A DNA stretch of 64,000 nucleotides from Paenibacillus_F sp047238265 (GCF_047238265.1 NZ_JBDFMM010000001.1:4030001-4094000), one strand, 5' to 3'; positions 9,496 through 18,285 are shown, counted from the stretch's first letter. Program-made: numbers and translations. Notes: generated by a model from the letters alone, not told the origin.

Positions 9496-9930
9496 CTACT
9501 CTTCGTCTTCCGGCTCCGCCTCGTAGCGGCAGACGAATCTTTCCGTGCCGGGATATTTCTCTCCCAGCGAACTTACCGTAAATCCGATGCTGCGGTAAAA
9601 ATCGACGGCGTCCTCGTCCGTCTCCGCCACGATCTCCCGGGGCTTTTTCAGCTCGATCAGCTCCAGGATCTGCCCCCGGCCGTAGCCGGCTCCCCTGCAC
9701 TCGGGATGCACCGCCAGATGGTGGATCGTCAGCGTCCCTTCCGCATCCGCCGAAAAACCGATCAAACCGATCAGGTCTCCCTCCGATTCGTAGCCGTACA
9801 GCTCGCGCTCCGGTGCCTGCCCGTAGAATTCCACCGTCTTGTCCACCGATTCGGGGTCCGGAAACACGGCATAGCCGAGCAGTTCCCTTACATTCTCCTC
9901 GTCCATCTGCGATTTTATGTTTTTGAGCAT
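9496..9930 (-). CDS. GNAT-family N-acetyltransferase
   Basis: This 144-residue protein has the GNAT acetyl-CoA fold. IHHLAVHPECRGAGYGRGQ contains the Q/RxxGxG/A pantetheine-binding loop, and a C-terminal DAVDFYRSIGFTV segment is the usual motif B region. The start is ATG 9930 (MLKNIKSQ), with GGAGGGA seven bases upstream; the open frame continues upstream to 10437 without ribosome-binding signals. Substrate is not predictable. It stands alone, with a terminator at 9412-9435. Confidence 0.85.
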   Translation of the reverse strand: MLKNIKSQMDEENVRELLGYAVFPDPESVDKTVEFYGQAPERELYGYESEGDLIGLIGFSADAEGTLTIHHLAVHPECRGAGYGRGQILELIELKKPREIVAETDEDAVDFYRSIGFTVSSLGEKYPGTERFVCRYEAEPEDEE

Positions 9931-10157
9931 GGAAATCCCTCCATTCGTATCCGTAACATTCGTAAAATAAGGACCTGTAAATGTCCGATGTCTTATTTTG
10001 TCCTGCGCCCGGCTCTTATCGTCCGGCTGACCCGCGGCGTCTCTTACAAGCATGCCTGCATCATCGTCAAGTAATACGTGCACGGCTGTCCGGCTGACTG
10101 CCCCCGGTTGTCCGGCACTCTTTTGCAAGAAGTGTCCCAGGTTTACGTCCGGCCCGT

Positions 10158-11081
10158 TTATCCGATATAAGGCAGCAGGTAAATCACGAGCGTAACCGTA
10201 AACATACTGAGCACGGTTGACATAAACACGGCCTGTGAAGAAAACTCGGGCTCGTTGTCGTACTCGACCGCGAGCAGGACACTGCTGAGGGAGGTCGGAA
10301 CCGCGCAGGACAGGACAAGCGCCTGTGCCATCACGCCGTGAAGTCCCAGCACGTATACAACGCCCAGACCGATCAGCGGGCCCATGCACAGCCGCAGGAA
10401 ATTGGACCAGAGCACGTCGGAGAACCGGAACGTCCATTTCATGCCGCCGAGCTGCACACCCAGGGTGAGAAGCGCCGTCGCCATAAACCCGTCCGCGATA
10501 TAATGCAGCGGAATACTAAGCGGCTGAGGCACGGGGATCTGAAAGTGGCGCAGAACGAAAGCGAGCGGAATCATGTAAATCGTCGGCAAATAAGCGACCG
10601 TTTTCACGATATCTTTCCAGTTGCTCTTGTGTGCGTTTACATTATAGACGCCGAGCGTATTGGGCAGCAGATTCTGCATCATCATCACGATCATTTGCAC
10701 GGACAAAGTGAACGCGTCACCGACAAATACCATCTGATTGAGCGGAATCGCATAATTGGCGCTGTTGTAAAAAATAATGCTGTTGCGCATGGCTCCTTTC
10801 ATTCCGCCCTTGTACTTCCGGATGCGCACGAATATTTCGGTCATCACGGTAATAGCCGTGAAAAACAGCAGGAAGAACAAAAGCACCTGACCGAGAATCG
10901 CCACGGACAGCTCCGATTCGTACAGCTTGACGAAAACCAGCGCGGGAGCAAACACGTAAAAATTCAATTTCGACAACGTTTTGATATCCAGGTGAAAAGC
11001 CCGGAACATCACCGCGCCGATCACAATCATCACGGCCAGCGGCATGATATTATTCAGAAAGATATGTATAAAATACGTCAT
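10158..11081 (-). CDS. AEC (auxin efflux carrier) family transporter
   Basis: A 307-residue membrane protein with about ten hydrophobic segments in two halves, starting MTYFIHIFLNNIMPLAVMIVIGAV. The pattern, including FYNSANYAIPL in the first half and SCAVPTSLSS in the second, is that of the AEC/PIN-like carrier family, which exports or imports organic acids and related anions in bacteria. The substrate is unknown. ATG 11081 has a weak GAAGTGATG upstream. It is divergent from the small secreted-protein gene at 11204. Confidence 0.87.
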   Translation of the reverse strand: MTYFIHIFLNNIMPLAVMIVIGAVMFRAFHLDIKTLSKLNFYVFAPALVFVKLYESELSVAILGQVLLFFLLFFTAITVMTEIFVRIRKYKGGMKGAMRNSIIFYNSANYAIPLNQMVFVGDAFTLSVQMIVMMMQNLLPNTLGVYNVNAHKSNWKDIVKTVAYLPTIYMIPLAFVLRHFQIPVPQPLSIPLHYIADGFMATALLTLGVQLGGMKWTFRFSDVLWSNFLRLCMGPLIGLGVVYVLGLHGVMAQALVLSCAVPTSLSSVLLAVEYDNEPEFSSQAVFMSTVLSMFTVTLVIYLLPYIG

Positions 11082-11203
11082 GCTTTCATCACTTCTCGTC
11101 AGTTAGTCGGGAAAGATAAATCAGACAATAAGCCCTATATATGGTAAAATAACCAGGAGCAAATATAATTAATTCCCCTTATAAACAGAAAGGAGGTAAA
11201 CGA

Positions 11204-11557
11204 ATGAAAAAAATCGCCGTCCTGATCTTTGCCGTTTTTTTCGCTTTTACCGCTAACGCATCGGCAGCCTACACGGCCGTATCCCCCGACCTGTACGTCA
11301 GCCAGGCAGCGCCGCACAAAGCGAGCGTAGGGCTGTGGAGTACAAAGGACGAGATCGTCCAGCTAACGGTTTATTCCAAAAGCCCCAACGGACAGCTGAG
11401 CCCTGTCTTCTCCAAAAACGTGACTATCGGCCCCGCCGTAGCAAGCCCGGTAGAATTTACCGTAGGTTACTTGTCGCCGGGAACGTATGTGATTAAAGGA
11501 GAGTTTCAAGGCAGTTACGGCAGCCTGGGTCCCGTCAGTCTTTATCCGTCCTTCTAG
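11204..11557 (+). CDS. Small secreted protein of unknown function
   Basis: This 117-residue product begins MKKIAVLIFAVFFAFTANASA, a clear Sec signal peptide with likely cleavage after ASA. The mature part of about 95 residues is rich in beta-forming residues (VQLTVYSKSPNGQL, GTYVIKGEFQGSYG), suggesting a small beta-sandwich, but no family was recognised. AGAAAGGAGGT lies eight bases before the ATG. A promoter-like CAGACA (11122-11127) and TAAAAT (11145-11150) pair with a 17-bp spacer lies upstream. A strong terminator follows, so it is a single-gene unit. Gene reality is well supported; function is unknown. Confidence 0.78.
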   Translation: MKKIAVLIFAVFFAFTANASAAYTAVSPDLYVSQAAPHKASVGLWSTKDEIVQLTVYSKSPNGQLSPVFSKNVTIGPAVASPVEFTVGYLSPGTYVIKGEFQGSYGSLGPVSLYPSF

Positions 11558-11578
11558 ACGGACGCCGGAAAACGCAGC

Positions 11579-11612
11579 AACCACTGATCGTTTCTTCAGT
11601 GGTTGTTTTTTG
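11579..11612 (+). terminator. Terminator after the small secreted-protein gene
   Basis: AACCACTGA/TCAGTGGTT form a 9-bp stem with an 8-nt loop, followed by TTGTTTTTTG. It begins 21 bp after the stop codon. Confidence 0.92.
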
Positions 11613-11625
11613 TTTTCGCTTGTTT

Positions 11626-11901
11626 TTAATCGGCCTTTAGCGCTCTTCCTTTGTCATCCAGGAAAAATTTCGCCTTCCGCACGGTATCTTCTTTAATCAT
11701 AACCACTCTTCTAACGGAAGGATCCGATTTATCGACTCTGGTTTCCCAGCCTTCCGTATTCAACAGTTCCAGAATCTCGTCCAGGCTCATGGATTTATAG
11801 CCGTAAAAGCCGCTGAGTCCGGCCCATTCTTTTAAAAGGACCTTAACCCGGTAATCCAGCTTGTCCAGCGACTCGCTGCCTGCGTTCTTTCTTTTACCCA
11901 T
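11626..11901 (-). CDS. Hypothetical protein, 91 residues
   Basis: A basic, mostly helical small protein beginning MGKRKNAGSESLDKLDYRVKV, with a central WETRVDKSDPSVRRVVMIKEDT. No family was recognised. Two in-frame ATGs exist, at 11907 and 11901. GGGGAG lies only three bases before the first but nine before the second, so 11901 is preferred. It lies between the secreted-protein gene and nucB; the nucB start is about 500 bp upstream on the same strand, and the two may be co-transcribed. Confidence 0.6.
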   Translation of the reverse strand: MGKRKNAGSESLDKLDYRVKVLLKEWAGLSGFYGYKSMSLDEILELLNTEGWETRVDKSDPSVRRVVMIKEDTVRKAKFFLDDKGRALKAD

Positions 11902-11957
11902 CTTCATTAACTCCCCTGTTTGTCCAAATTAAATTCCGTCAATAACGTTCCGACTCT

Positions 11958-12407
11958 TCACTTTACCACGATCTCGACCCGCGTTCCATCGGGAAGTTTA
12001 TCTAGCTGATTGCCGATCCACGATCCGGCTCCCCGGTTGTCCGCAGGTTTGATATAAGCGATATCCGCTCCCTTGCCGCCTTCGGCACACATGGCCATCG
12101 GCCATTCGTCGCGGTCGTAATTTTTTTTGGTCGCGACACCCGCCAGGGACTGCCTGCGGTTCTCATCGGCTCCCTTGCGGTCGATCGTGCAGACAGGCGA
12201 TGCGCCTTTTGCCACCGCGTCCTTGATATGTTTGGCGGTTTCCGGATATTTGTCGCTCGGAAAATAGATCGTCAGATCGGCTGCAGGGCTCTTGCCCGCC
12301 CCGCCGTCGAACAGACCGGTGTTTTGGGCGACGACCGAGACGAGTACAATCAGCAGAAAAAGAAAGATCGAGACCGTTTTCTTGTTCTTTTTTCGTGTTT
12401 GGGTCAT
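11958..12407 (-). CDS. nucB: Secreted NucA/NucB-family deoxyribonuclease
   Basis: An extracellular DNase of the NucA/NucB family; in B. subtilis NucB is made by sporulating cells and degrades extracellular DNA. The mature domain contains SDKYPETAKHIKDA, SPVCTIDRKGA, DRDEWPMAMCAEGG and SDNRGAGSW-type sequence (here ADNRGAGSWIGNQL), closely matching the family core, with catalytic D-R-D-E-W and a likely disulfide pair. Residues 10-30 form a hydrophobic signal/anchor. ATG 12407 has GGATGG at six bases; the alternative ATG 12416 has no obvious ribosome-binding site. A GATACAAT box upstream could be a SigE- or SigA-type -10, not resolved. Confidence 0.9.
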   Translation of the reverse strand: MTQTRKKNKKTVSIFLFLLIVLVSVVAQNTGLFDGGAGKSPAADLTIYFPSDKYPETAKHIKDAVAKGASPVCTIDRKGADENRRQSLAGVATKKNYDRDEWPMAMCAEGGKGADIAYIKPADNRGAGSWIGNQLDKLPDGTRVEIVVK

Positions 12408-12477
12408 GGTGTCCATCCGAATTTCTATAGAGTGGCGATCTTTGCCATTGTATCATACAAACGCGCTTTCCGGACGC

Positions 12478-12512
12478 AAAAAAACCGCCGCAGGGCTTCG
12501 CCCCGAGCGGTT
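12478..12512 (-). terminator. Terminator after the DinB-family gene
   Basis: On the minus strand AACCGC...GCGGTT encloses a second GGGC/GCCC stem and is followed by seven T residues. It lies 23 bp after the stop of the gene at 12535. Confidence 0.88.
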
Positions 12513-12534
12513 TATTCCGCCGGCCGCCGCCGTA

Positions 12535-13065
12535 TCAGCGGTTGGCTTCGCGGATTCTTCTGAGCTGATTAACGTGGGCCGTCTCGTGGATGGCGATAAA
12601 ATGCGCCCACTGGGCGGCGTTCATTTCAAAGCCCGACGGATGCGGGAACAGGAGATCGTTGGTGTTCCGCTCGGCCAGTTTCGGAATAAGCGCCTTCGTC
12701 GCCGCGCGGACTTCGTCCAGCTTTTGCAGCGCTTCTTCGTAAGACACGGCGCCCGTCGGCTTGGCCGGGTTTGGCGCTTCGATCTTTTTGCCGATAATGC
12801 CGCTGGCTTGAAGAATGCCCATCACGTCCGTCACCTTCTCGTCCAGCGGCTCGGACGGTCCAGCCGGCGTCTGACCCAAAACCTGCTTAAGCTGGTACAG
12901 GATCATCCCTTCCAGCTTCGCCAGATGCTCCACCACTTCGGTCACGTTCCAGCCGTCCGGCCTCTCGCGGAGCTGTTTCTCGTCCGGACCGAACGAGTCC
13001 AGCACTTCCGTAAGCTGCCGGCGCACATTATCCATATAAGGCACGATATCTTTAAACGTTACCAA
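12535..13065 (-). CDS. DinB-family (DinB_2) metal-binding protein
   Basis: A 176-residue four-helix-bundle protein. GWNVTEVVEHLAKLE supplies the first His and HFIAIHETAHVNQLRRI the second pair, the three-His metal site of the DinB/YfiT superfamily of thiol-dependent enzymes. Function beyond family is unknown. The start is inferred as TTG 13065 because GGAGGG lies six bases upstream; an ATG at 13086 in the same frame has no ribosome-binding site and sits upstream of that GGAGGG. It is followed by its own terminator. Confidence 0.82.
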   Translation of the reverse strand: MVTFKDIVPYMDNVRRQLTEVLDSFGPDEKQLRERPDGWNVTEVVEHLAKLEGMILYQLKQVLGQTPAGPSEPLDEKVTDVMGILQASGIIGKKIEAPNPAKPTGAVSYEEALQKLDEVRAATKALIPKLAERNTNDLLFPHPSGFEMNAAQWAHFIAIHETAHVNQLRRIREANR

Positions 13066-13142
13066 ACCAATCCCTCCGGGTCTCATGTTGTCTGCTTATC
13101 TGTCTGCTTTCTCTTTTATTGTACCACGCCGCATCCCGGAAT

Positions 13143-13174
13143 AAAAAAAGCCGGAGACCGCGGTCAGCGGCTCC
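13143..13174 (-). terminator. Terminator overlapping the end of the rRNA methyltransferase gene
   Basis: The GGAG-CCGC / GCGG-CTCC hairpin (13153-13174) is followed on the minus strand by a run of seven T residues. The stem includes the stop codon at 13164. Confidence 0.85.
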
Positions 13175-14528
13175 GTACTTCAAAGATGGCGAACTTTAAA
13201 TAATTTCCTTCGTCGACTCCGAGCAGGCGCGGGTGATCTTTGCCGGCGGCGCGGAATTCGACCAGCCGGAGTATCTTTCCGGCATCGACGGCTGCCGCGT
13301 GGACAGTCTCCAGGAACAGCTCGGGCGCCATGTGGTACGAGCAGGATGCCGTCACCAGGTAGCCGCCTTCGTTGACCAGCTTCATCCCGTGCAGGTTGAT
13401 GTCCTTGTAGCCGCGGCAGGCGCCCTCAACGGCGCCGCGGGTCTTCGCGAACGCAGGCGGGTCGAGAATGACCACGTCCCACGTCCGGCCTTCTCCGACC
13501 GGCTTGGAGGTGTCGACCTTGGCGCCTTGTCCCGCCGACGCCCTCTGACGCCGTTCCTCGACTCCCTTCACCTGTCTGCGCAGATAGTCGAAAGCGTCGG
13601 CCACGACGAATTCGACCCGGTCTTCAAACCCGTTCAGCTTGACGTTCGTACGAGCGCTCTCCACCGCATGCTCGGAAATGTCCAGGCAGGTGACCTTTTT
13701 TGCGCCGTATTTGCAGGCATGCAGCGTAAAACTGCCCGTATGCGAAAAGCATTCGAGCACCGTGGCGCCGTCCCAGTACGGGAACGTGACGACCTTGCCG
13801 TTCGCGTTGACCGGCAGCCGCTGCAGGCGTCCCTCGTGTTCCACCTCGCGGACCCCGATGCCGCTTTCGGCTCCCCAACCCTTCATAAGCGGCTCGGTTG
13901 CCGCGCGGTTTTCCCGCTGGTCGAAGAAATAGCCCGTCTTCTGTCCCTGCTCGATATCGACTTCGATTTGAAGGCCGTTCTCCAGAATGCGCACATACCG
14001 CGGACACTCCCCGTAAAGCGGGCCCTTGGTCTGCGTCAAACCTTCCAGCTCTCTCACCGGCACGTCGCTGCGCTCGTAAATGCCCTGCGGTGCGAACACA
14101 TCGACCAGAGCTGCCGTGATCGCCTCCCGGCACACATCCATGCCGAGCGTCAAAATTTGCACGACGAGCACGTCCGCAAACTTATCGACGGTAAGCCCCG
14201 GCAGAAAATCCGCTTCCCCGTATACGAGACGGTAGGAATCCGAATCATGCAAAAACCGCGACCGGTGTCTGGCGCAGCGTTCGAAACGCTCGACAAAAAA
14301 TTCCTTCGTCATGGCTTCGAGCGGTTTATAGCTGACCACCCGTCCGGTAATCTGGGACTTCGGATTGTAGTAAGCCGATGCGAGCGGCTGTCCGGCGTGG
14401 GAGCGCACTTCCACGACCTGTCCGGGAACGGGCTCACCTTCCACGCGTTCGATTTCGCTCGCGAAGATCCAGGGATGACCCTGTTCAAGCCGTTTTTTTC
14501 TTTTTTTCTGTAAGACGATTGCTGCCAT
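13164..14528 (-). CDS. Class I SAM-dependent rRNA (cytosine-5) methyltransferase, RlmI-like
   Basis: A 454-residue protein with an N-terminal PUA-type RNA-binding domain (HPWIFASEIERVEGEP) and a C-terminal Rossmann methyltransferase. VLECFSHTGSFTLHA is SAM motif I, DPPAFAK is motif IV and SCSYH is motif VI with the likely catalytic cysteine, as in RlmI/YwbD enzymes that make m5C in 23S rRNA. About 60 extra residues lie in the methyltransferase part (VEERRQRASAGQGAKVDTS). ATG 14528 (MAAIVLQKK) is preceded by GGAGGAAGGAG; an in-frame start at 14552 lacks a site. It is divergent from the Na/Pi transporter. Confidence 0.88.
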   Translation of the reverse strand: MAAIVLQKKRKKRLEQGHPWIFASEIERVEGEPVPGQVVEVRSHAGQPLASAYYNPKSQITGRVVSYKPLEAMTKEFFVERFERCARHRSRFLHDSDSYRLVYGEADFLPGLTVDKFADVLVVQILTLGMDVCREAITAALVDVFAPQGIYERSDVPVRELEGLTQTKGPLYGECPRYVRILENGLQIEVDIEQGQKTGYFFDQRENRAATEPLMKGWGAESGIGVREVEHEGRLQRLPVNANGKVVTFPYWDGATVLECFSHTGSFTLHACKYGAKKVTCLDISEHAVESARTNVKLNGFEDRVEFVVADAFDYLRRQVKGVEERRQRASAGQGAKVDTSKPVGEGRTWDVVILDPPAFAKTRGAVEGACRGYKDINLHGMKLVNEGGYLVTASCSYHMAPELFLETVHAAAVDAGKILRLVEFRAAGKDHPRLLGVDEGNYLKFAIFEVRSR

Positions 14529-14691
14529 TGTAAGGCTCCTTCCTCCTGCCAAAGCCCCCGTCCTGCCCGGACGGGAGGCACATCAAATCGATCGGGGCGG
14601 GCGTGAGAGCTTGTCATGCCCCCGCCAGCCCGCTCATATACTGCTAAGACAACCCGTTTTCCGCGGAATAACGATCAAAGGAGCAGGACCT

Positions 14692-15951
14692 ATGTGGCTA
14701 TCACTGGCTCTTCCCTTACTCGCAGGGCTGTCTGTTTTTTTCTTCGGGATGAAAATGATGGAGCTCGCCCTGAACCAGCTGGCCGGGCCCCATATATACC
14801 GGTTTCTTGAAACCGCCACCCGGACGCCGGCCCACGGCCTTGTCACCGGAACCGCGCTGACGGCGCTGCTTCAAAGCTCCAGCGCCGTTACGGTGATCTC
14901 GATCGGCCTGGTCAACGCCGGCGTCCTGACCTTCCCGAGAACGCTCGGCATCATCCTCGGCACGAACATCGGCACGTGCCTGACGACCGAGCTGATCGGG
15001 CTGAACCTCGGCGCCGCCGCGCTGCCGCTGCTTCTGGCGTCGAGCGCCGTGTGGCTCGCCAGCTGGCTGCCCGGCCCCGCCCGGGGCCGGGCCGGCGCGG
15101 CGGCCGGCGGCGGGAACAGGCCCGGCGGCTCCGCTTCCGGCGCTGACAAAACGGGCCGGGCCGGTACTTCGGCGCCGGTTCAGCCAAGCGGCCGCCCCGC
15201 GGAGGGACGGCCTGACGGCTCAGCGCACGCAGGCGGCCGCGCAGCCGGTTCCCGCCCGTCGCCGAACCGCGCTCGCCCGGCGGTGCGCACGCAGGCGCCC
15301 GGGCCCTCCCCCGCGCACGATGTGGTCCGCCCGGCTTCTGTGCAGGCCGGCGCCCAAGACCCTGCGCAGGAGCCGCCAGCCGCGCGCGGCTGGCTGCACG
15401 CCGTCCGTTATGCGGCGCTGGCCGCGGCCGGCTTCGCCCTCGTGCTGATCGGCATCCGGATCATGCAGAGCATCGGTCCGGCGCTCCAGCACCTGGGGCT
15501 GTTCGCCTGGTTTATCGGGCAGGCCCAAGTCAGCCTGCTGTGGGGCGTCGTTGCCGGCGCGGCCGTTGCCGCCCTGATTCACAGCTCCAGCGCGGTTATC
15601 GCGATGGCGATGGGCTTTGCCGCCGGCGGCGTCATATCGCCGGAGCTCGGCATCGCCCTCACGCTCGGTTCCAACATCGGAACGTGCGTAACCGCCTGGC
15701 TCGCCAGTATCGGGGGCACGCGGGCAGGCGTGTTCGTCGCCTGGTCGCATATTTTGCTCAATGTGGGCGGCACGGTGCTCTTCTTCCCGCTGATCGGCCT
15801 GCTCCATGAAGTTTCGTCCTGGATGACCGCAGATCCGTCGGCTCAAATCGCGCGGGCCCAGACGCTTTTTAACGTGGCCAGTTCGCTGATTGCGCTGCCG
15901 TTCTGCTATCTTCCTATCAGTAGGAAGAAGAACCTGCAGCCCCGGACATAA
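14692..15951 (+). CDS. Na/Pi-cotransporter family protein with a long disordered loop
   Basis: Two Na_Pi_cotrans repeats are visible: LLQSSSAVTVISIGLVNAG with LGTNIGTCLT in the first half, and LIHSSSAVIAMAMGF with LGSNIGTCVT in the second. Each half has paired hydrophobic segments, as in NptA-type sodium-phosphate symporters. Between them (about residues 125-235) is a roughly 110-residue Gly/Ala/Pro/Arg-rich segment with no predicted structure, absent from typical relatives. ATG 14692 follows AAAGGAG at eight bases. The PhoU-like C-terminal domain of many homologues is missing. Its last 35 bp overlap the end of deoC on the other strand. Confidence 0.88.
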   Translation: MWLSLALPLLAGLSVFFFGMKMMELALNQLAGPHIYRFLETATRTPAHGLVTGTALTALLQSSSAVTVISIGLVNAGVLTFPRTLGIILGTNIGTCLTTELIGLNLGAAALPLLLASSAVWLASWLPGPARGRAGAAAGGGNRPGGSASGADKTGRAGTSAPVQPSGRPAEGRPDGSAHAGGRAAGSRPSPNRARPAVRTQAPGPSPAHDVVRPASVQAGAQDPAQEPPAARGWLHAVRYAALAAAGFALVLIGIRIMQSIGPALQHLGLFAWFIGQAQVSLLWGVVAGAAVAALIHSSSAVIAMAMGFAAGGVISPELGIALTLGSNIGTCVTAWLASIGGTRAGVFVAWSHILLNVGGTVLFFPLIGLLHEVSSWMTADPSAQIARAQTLFNVASSLIALPFCYLPISRKKNLQPRT

Positions 15952-16594
15952 GGGCGACGCCGGAGCTTGTGCCCAGACGCTGCGCTCCGGCTTCGATCAT
16001 GCCGAGGGCCGTTTCCAGATCGCGGACCCCGCCGGAAGCCTTGACGCGTACGGAGGAGGATACGGATTGCCGCATCAGGCGCACGTGCTCTACAGTCGCG
16101 CCTCCGGGACCGAACCCGGTTGACGTTTTGACAAAAGCGGCTCCGGCCTCCTCCGCAAGACGGCAGGCCAGCACAATCTGCTCGTCGCTCAGGAATCCCG
16201 TTTCCAGAATCACTTTGACGATCGCCCGGCCTTTCACGGCGTCCACCACTTGCCGGATATCGTCCCTTACCGCTTCGGCGTCTCCTTCCAGCAGGCTGCC
16301 GACCGCCAGGACCATATCGATTTCTTCGGCGCCCCGCTCTGCCGCCTTTGCCGCTTCGAAAGCTTTAACCTCAGGCAGAGACGCTCCGAGCGGAAAACCG
16401 ACGACCGCGCATATTTTCACCGGAGTGCCTTGAAGCTCCTCCCGGCACAGCGGCACCCAGCCGCTGTTCACGCACACGCTGTAGAAGCCGAACTCCTTCG
16501 CTTCCCCGCACAGCTTGCGGACAGCGCCGCTCTGCGCATCGGGTTTCAAAAGCGTATGATCGATATAAGACGCCAGTTTGAGAGCCTCCGTCAT
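15917..16594 (-). CDS. deoC: Deoxyribose-phosphate aldolase
   Basis: DeoC cleaves 2-deoxyribose-5-phosphate to glyceraldehyde-3-phosphate and acetaldehyde in deoxynucleoside catabolism. At 225 residues it has the usual length. YIDHTLLKPDA is at the N-terminus, EIDMVL supplies the conserved Asp, FVKTSTGFG the Schiff-base lysine and VKASGGVR the second active-site lysine. ATG 16594 overlaps the stop of the NUDIX gene by 4 bp (ATGA), with GAGGTGAGG inside that gene serving as ribosome-binding site, so the two are translationally coupled. The 3' end overlaps the convergent Na/Pi gene by 35 bp. Confidence 0.96.
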   Translation of the reverse strand: MTEALKLASYIDHTLLKPDAQSGAVRKLCGEAKEFGFYSVCVNSGWVPLCREELQGTPVKICAVVGFPLGASLPEVKAFEAAKAAERGAEEIDMVLAVGSLLEGDAEAVRDDIRQVVDAVKGRAIVKVILETGFLSDEQIVLACRLAEEAGAAFVKTSTGFGPGGATVEHVRLMRQSVSSSVRVKASGGVRDLETALGMIEAGAQRLGTSSGVALMSGAAGSSSY

Positions 16595-17034
16595 ACAAGC
16601 CTCACCTCGTATCCGAGTTTTTGCAGTGCCGCAAGCACAACCCCGTCATTATTATCGTATCCCGATTCCGCCTGCTTCTTCCAGGCCGTTTCCGGATTCA
16701 TCCATTCCACTCCGCTGATTTCTTCGATCTGAGCCTGCAGATCGCCGCCGACGGCTTCCACCAGATAATAGTGCACTTCCTTTTCCACGGTACCGTGATC
16801 GGGATGCTCATAACGATAGGCGATCACATCCAGCGGTTCCACGATTCGGCCCGTAATGCCGGTCTCTTCCGCGATTTCCCGCAGCGCCGTCTCCTCGATC
16901 GTTTCGCCGGGCTCCATCTTTCCTTTGGGCAGCGTCATTTTCCCGAATCGGTCCTGAATCAGCTGCACCTCCGTACGTTCCCCTTGTTTGCGGAACACTA
17001 CGCCGCCTCCTGAAATTTCCTTCATCGGAACCAT
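16591..17034 (-). CDS. NUDIX hydrolase
   Basis: A 147-residue nucleotide-diphosphate hydrolase. The full NUDIX box GX5EX7REUXEEXGU is present as GKMEPGETIEETALREIAEETGI, with EVHYYLVEA in the following strand. The start chosen is ATG 17034 with GGAGG eight bases upstream; a further ATG nine bases later (MKEISGGGVV) is an alternative. Substrate is not predictable; the coupling to deoC suggests a nucleotide-salvage or clean-up role, which is inference. Confidence 0.9.
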   Translation of the reverse strand: MVPMKEISGGGVVFRKQGERTEVQLIQDRFGKMTLPKGKMEPGETIEETALREIAEETGITGRIVEPLDVIAYRYEHPDHGTVEKEVHYYLVEAVGGDLQAQIEEISGVEWMNPETAWKKQAESGYDNNDGVVLAALQKLGYEVRLV

Positions 17035-17232
17035 CCTTTCGGCCTCCGGCCTGTGCCGGGTCATTGTTACATTCTACCGAATATATAGGCAGACAAGCAA
17101 CGGTGCAGGACGTGTGCGGCTTCTTTTTTTTGAGCGGCGGCAGCGGCTTTACGAATCTATCAAATTTTAGAAGCTTCCAATACGGAAGGAACTTTCAAAA
17201 AAAATGTTTATAAAATCTTAATCTGGAATTTA

Positions 17233-17261
17233 TTGCTTAAAAACTTTTAATTATGTTTAAT
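17233..17261 (+). promoter_or_regulatory. Candidate SigA promoter for the M15 peptidase gene
   Basis: TTGCTT (17233-17238) and TTTAAT (17256-17261) are separated by 17 bp within an A/T-rich stretch about 50 bp before the start codon. The -35 match is modest. Confidence 0.4.
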
Positions 17262-17307
17262 TATAGATGGGTACTTTACCCAAATTTACATTTTCAGGAG
17301 GTAACTT

Positions 17308-18285
17308 ATGTTAGGAAAAAAATCTATGATCGCAGTCACATGTACGGGCCTCATGTTCTCTTCCCTGATGATAGCCAACTCCGCATCCGCAACCGAGACG
17401 TGCGGCGGGTATTTGTCGAATATGACAGACCCTCTCGCCATCAGAATGGAAAACGGAGAGAAAGTAATCTGGGATAATGTAGACCCCGTCCTGATTCAAA
17501 AACGGGACAAGTACGTCAGCCTGCTGAAGCAGAAAAACTGGACCATCACCTTCAACTCGGCTTACCGTCCGTACCAGTATCAGCGGCATTTGTATGAGAT
17601 CGTACAGAATGCTTCCAAATCGTCCTGCGTAGCGGCGGAAAAAGCGGCGCACGGACTCGGTACGGAAGTCGCGAGACCCAGCAATACCGCACCGCACACC
17701 CGCGGCATCGCGTTTGATGCCACCGTGAGAGACTCGGCAGGCAATGCACTGAACGGCAGAACGTTCGTCAACAGCCAGCTGAGAGACGTGGCGGCGCAGG
17801 CCGGCCTCAGCTTCCCGCTTCCGACGACCGACGGCGTTCACCATATCGTTGCCGGCGGTTCCACCACACCGGACGACGGCGTGCTGAGAATCGGAGACCA
17901 GGGCCCGGAAGTAACGGAACTGCAGCAGCAGCTTAACAAAGTCGGCTACACGGTATCCACGGACGGCATCTTCGGCAGCGGAACGGACACCGCTGTGAAG
18001 CAGTTCCAGTCCGCACACGGCCTGACTTCCGACGGAATCGTAGGCGTAGCGACCAATGCCAAGCTGGACGCGCTCTCCACCACGACGGCCGTACTCCGCT
18101 CGGGCAGCTCCGGCGATGAAGTGAAAGTTCTTCAGCGTCTGCTGACCAAAAAAGGTTACACGGTAACGGCCGACGGAATTTTCGGCAGCGGCACGGAAAC
18201 AGCCGTGAAGAAGTTCCAAACGGCTAACTCGCTTACTTCGGACGGAATCGTCGGTTCCGCCACTTGGTCTAAATTAAGACAGTAA
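17308..18285 (+). CDS. Secreted M15-type peptidase with two peptidoglycan-binding repeats
   Basis: A 325-residue exported protein. Residues 1-28 are a signal peptide ending SASA. The catalytic domain resembles D-Ala-D-Ala carboxypeptidase/VanY M15 enzymes, with SAYRPYQYQ, HTRGIAFDAT (zinc His and Asp) and DGVHHI (third ligand). It is followed by two PG_binding_1 repeats, each with the pattern LRxGxxGxEVxxLQxxLxxxGYTV and DGIFGSGT.TAVK.FQ, at about 195-255 and 265-325. It probably trims cell-wall peptide cross-bridges. CAGGAGGTAACTT lies just before the ATG. It is a single-gene unit with its own terminator. Confidence 0.88.
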   Translation: MLGKKSMIAVTCTGLMFSSLMIANSASATETCGGYLSNMTDPLAIRMENGEKVIWDNVDPVLIQKRDKYVSLLKQKNWTITFNSAYRPYQYQRHLYEIVQNASKSSCVAAEKAAHGLGTEVARPSNTAPHTRGIAFDATVRDSAGNALNGRTFVNSQLRDVAAQAGLSFPLPTTDGVHHIVAGGSTTPDDGVLRIGDQGPEVTELQQQLNKVGYTVSTDGIFGSGTDTAVKQFQSAHGLTSDGIVGVATNAKLDALSTTTAVLRSGSSGDEVKVLQRLLTKKGYTVTADGIFGSGTETAVKKFQTANSLTSDGIVGSATWSKLRQ

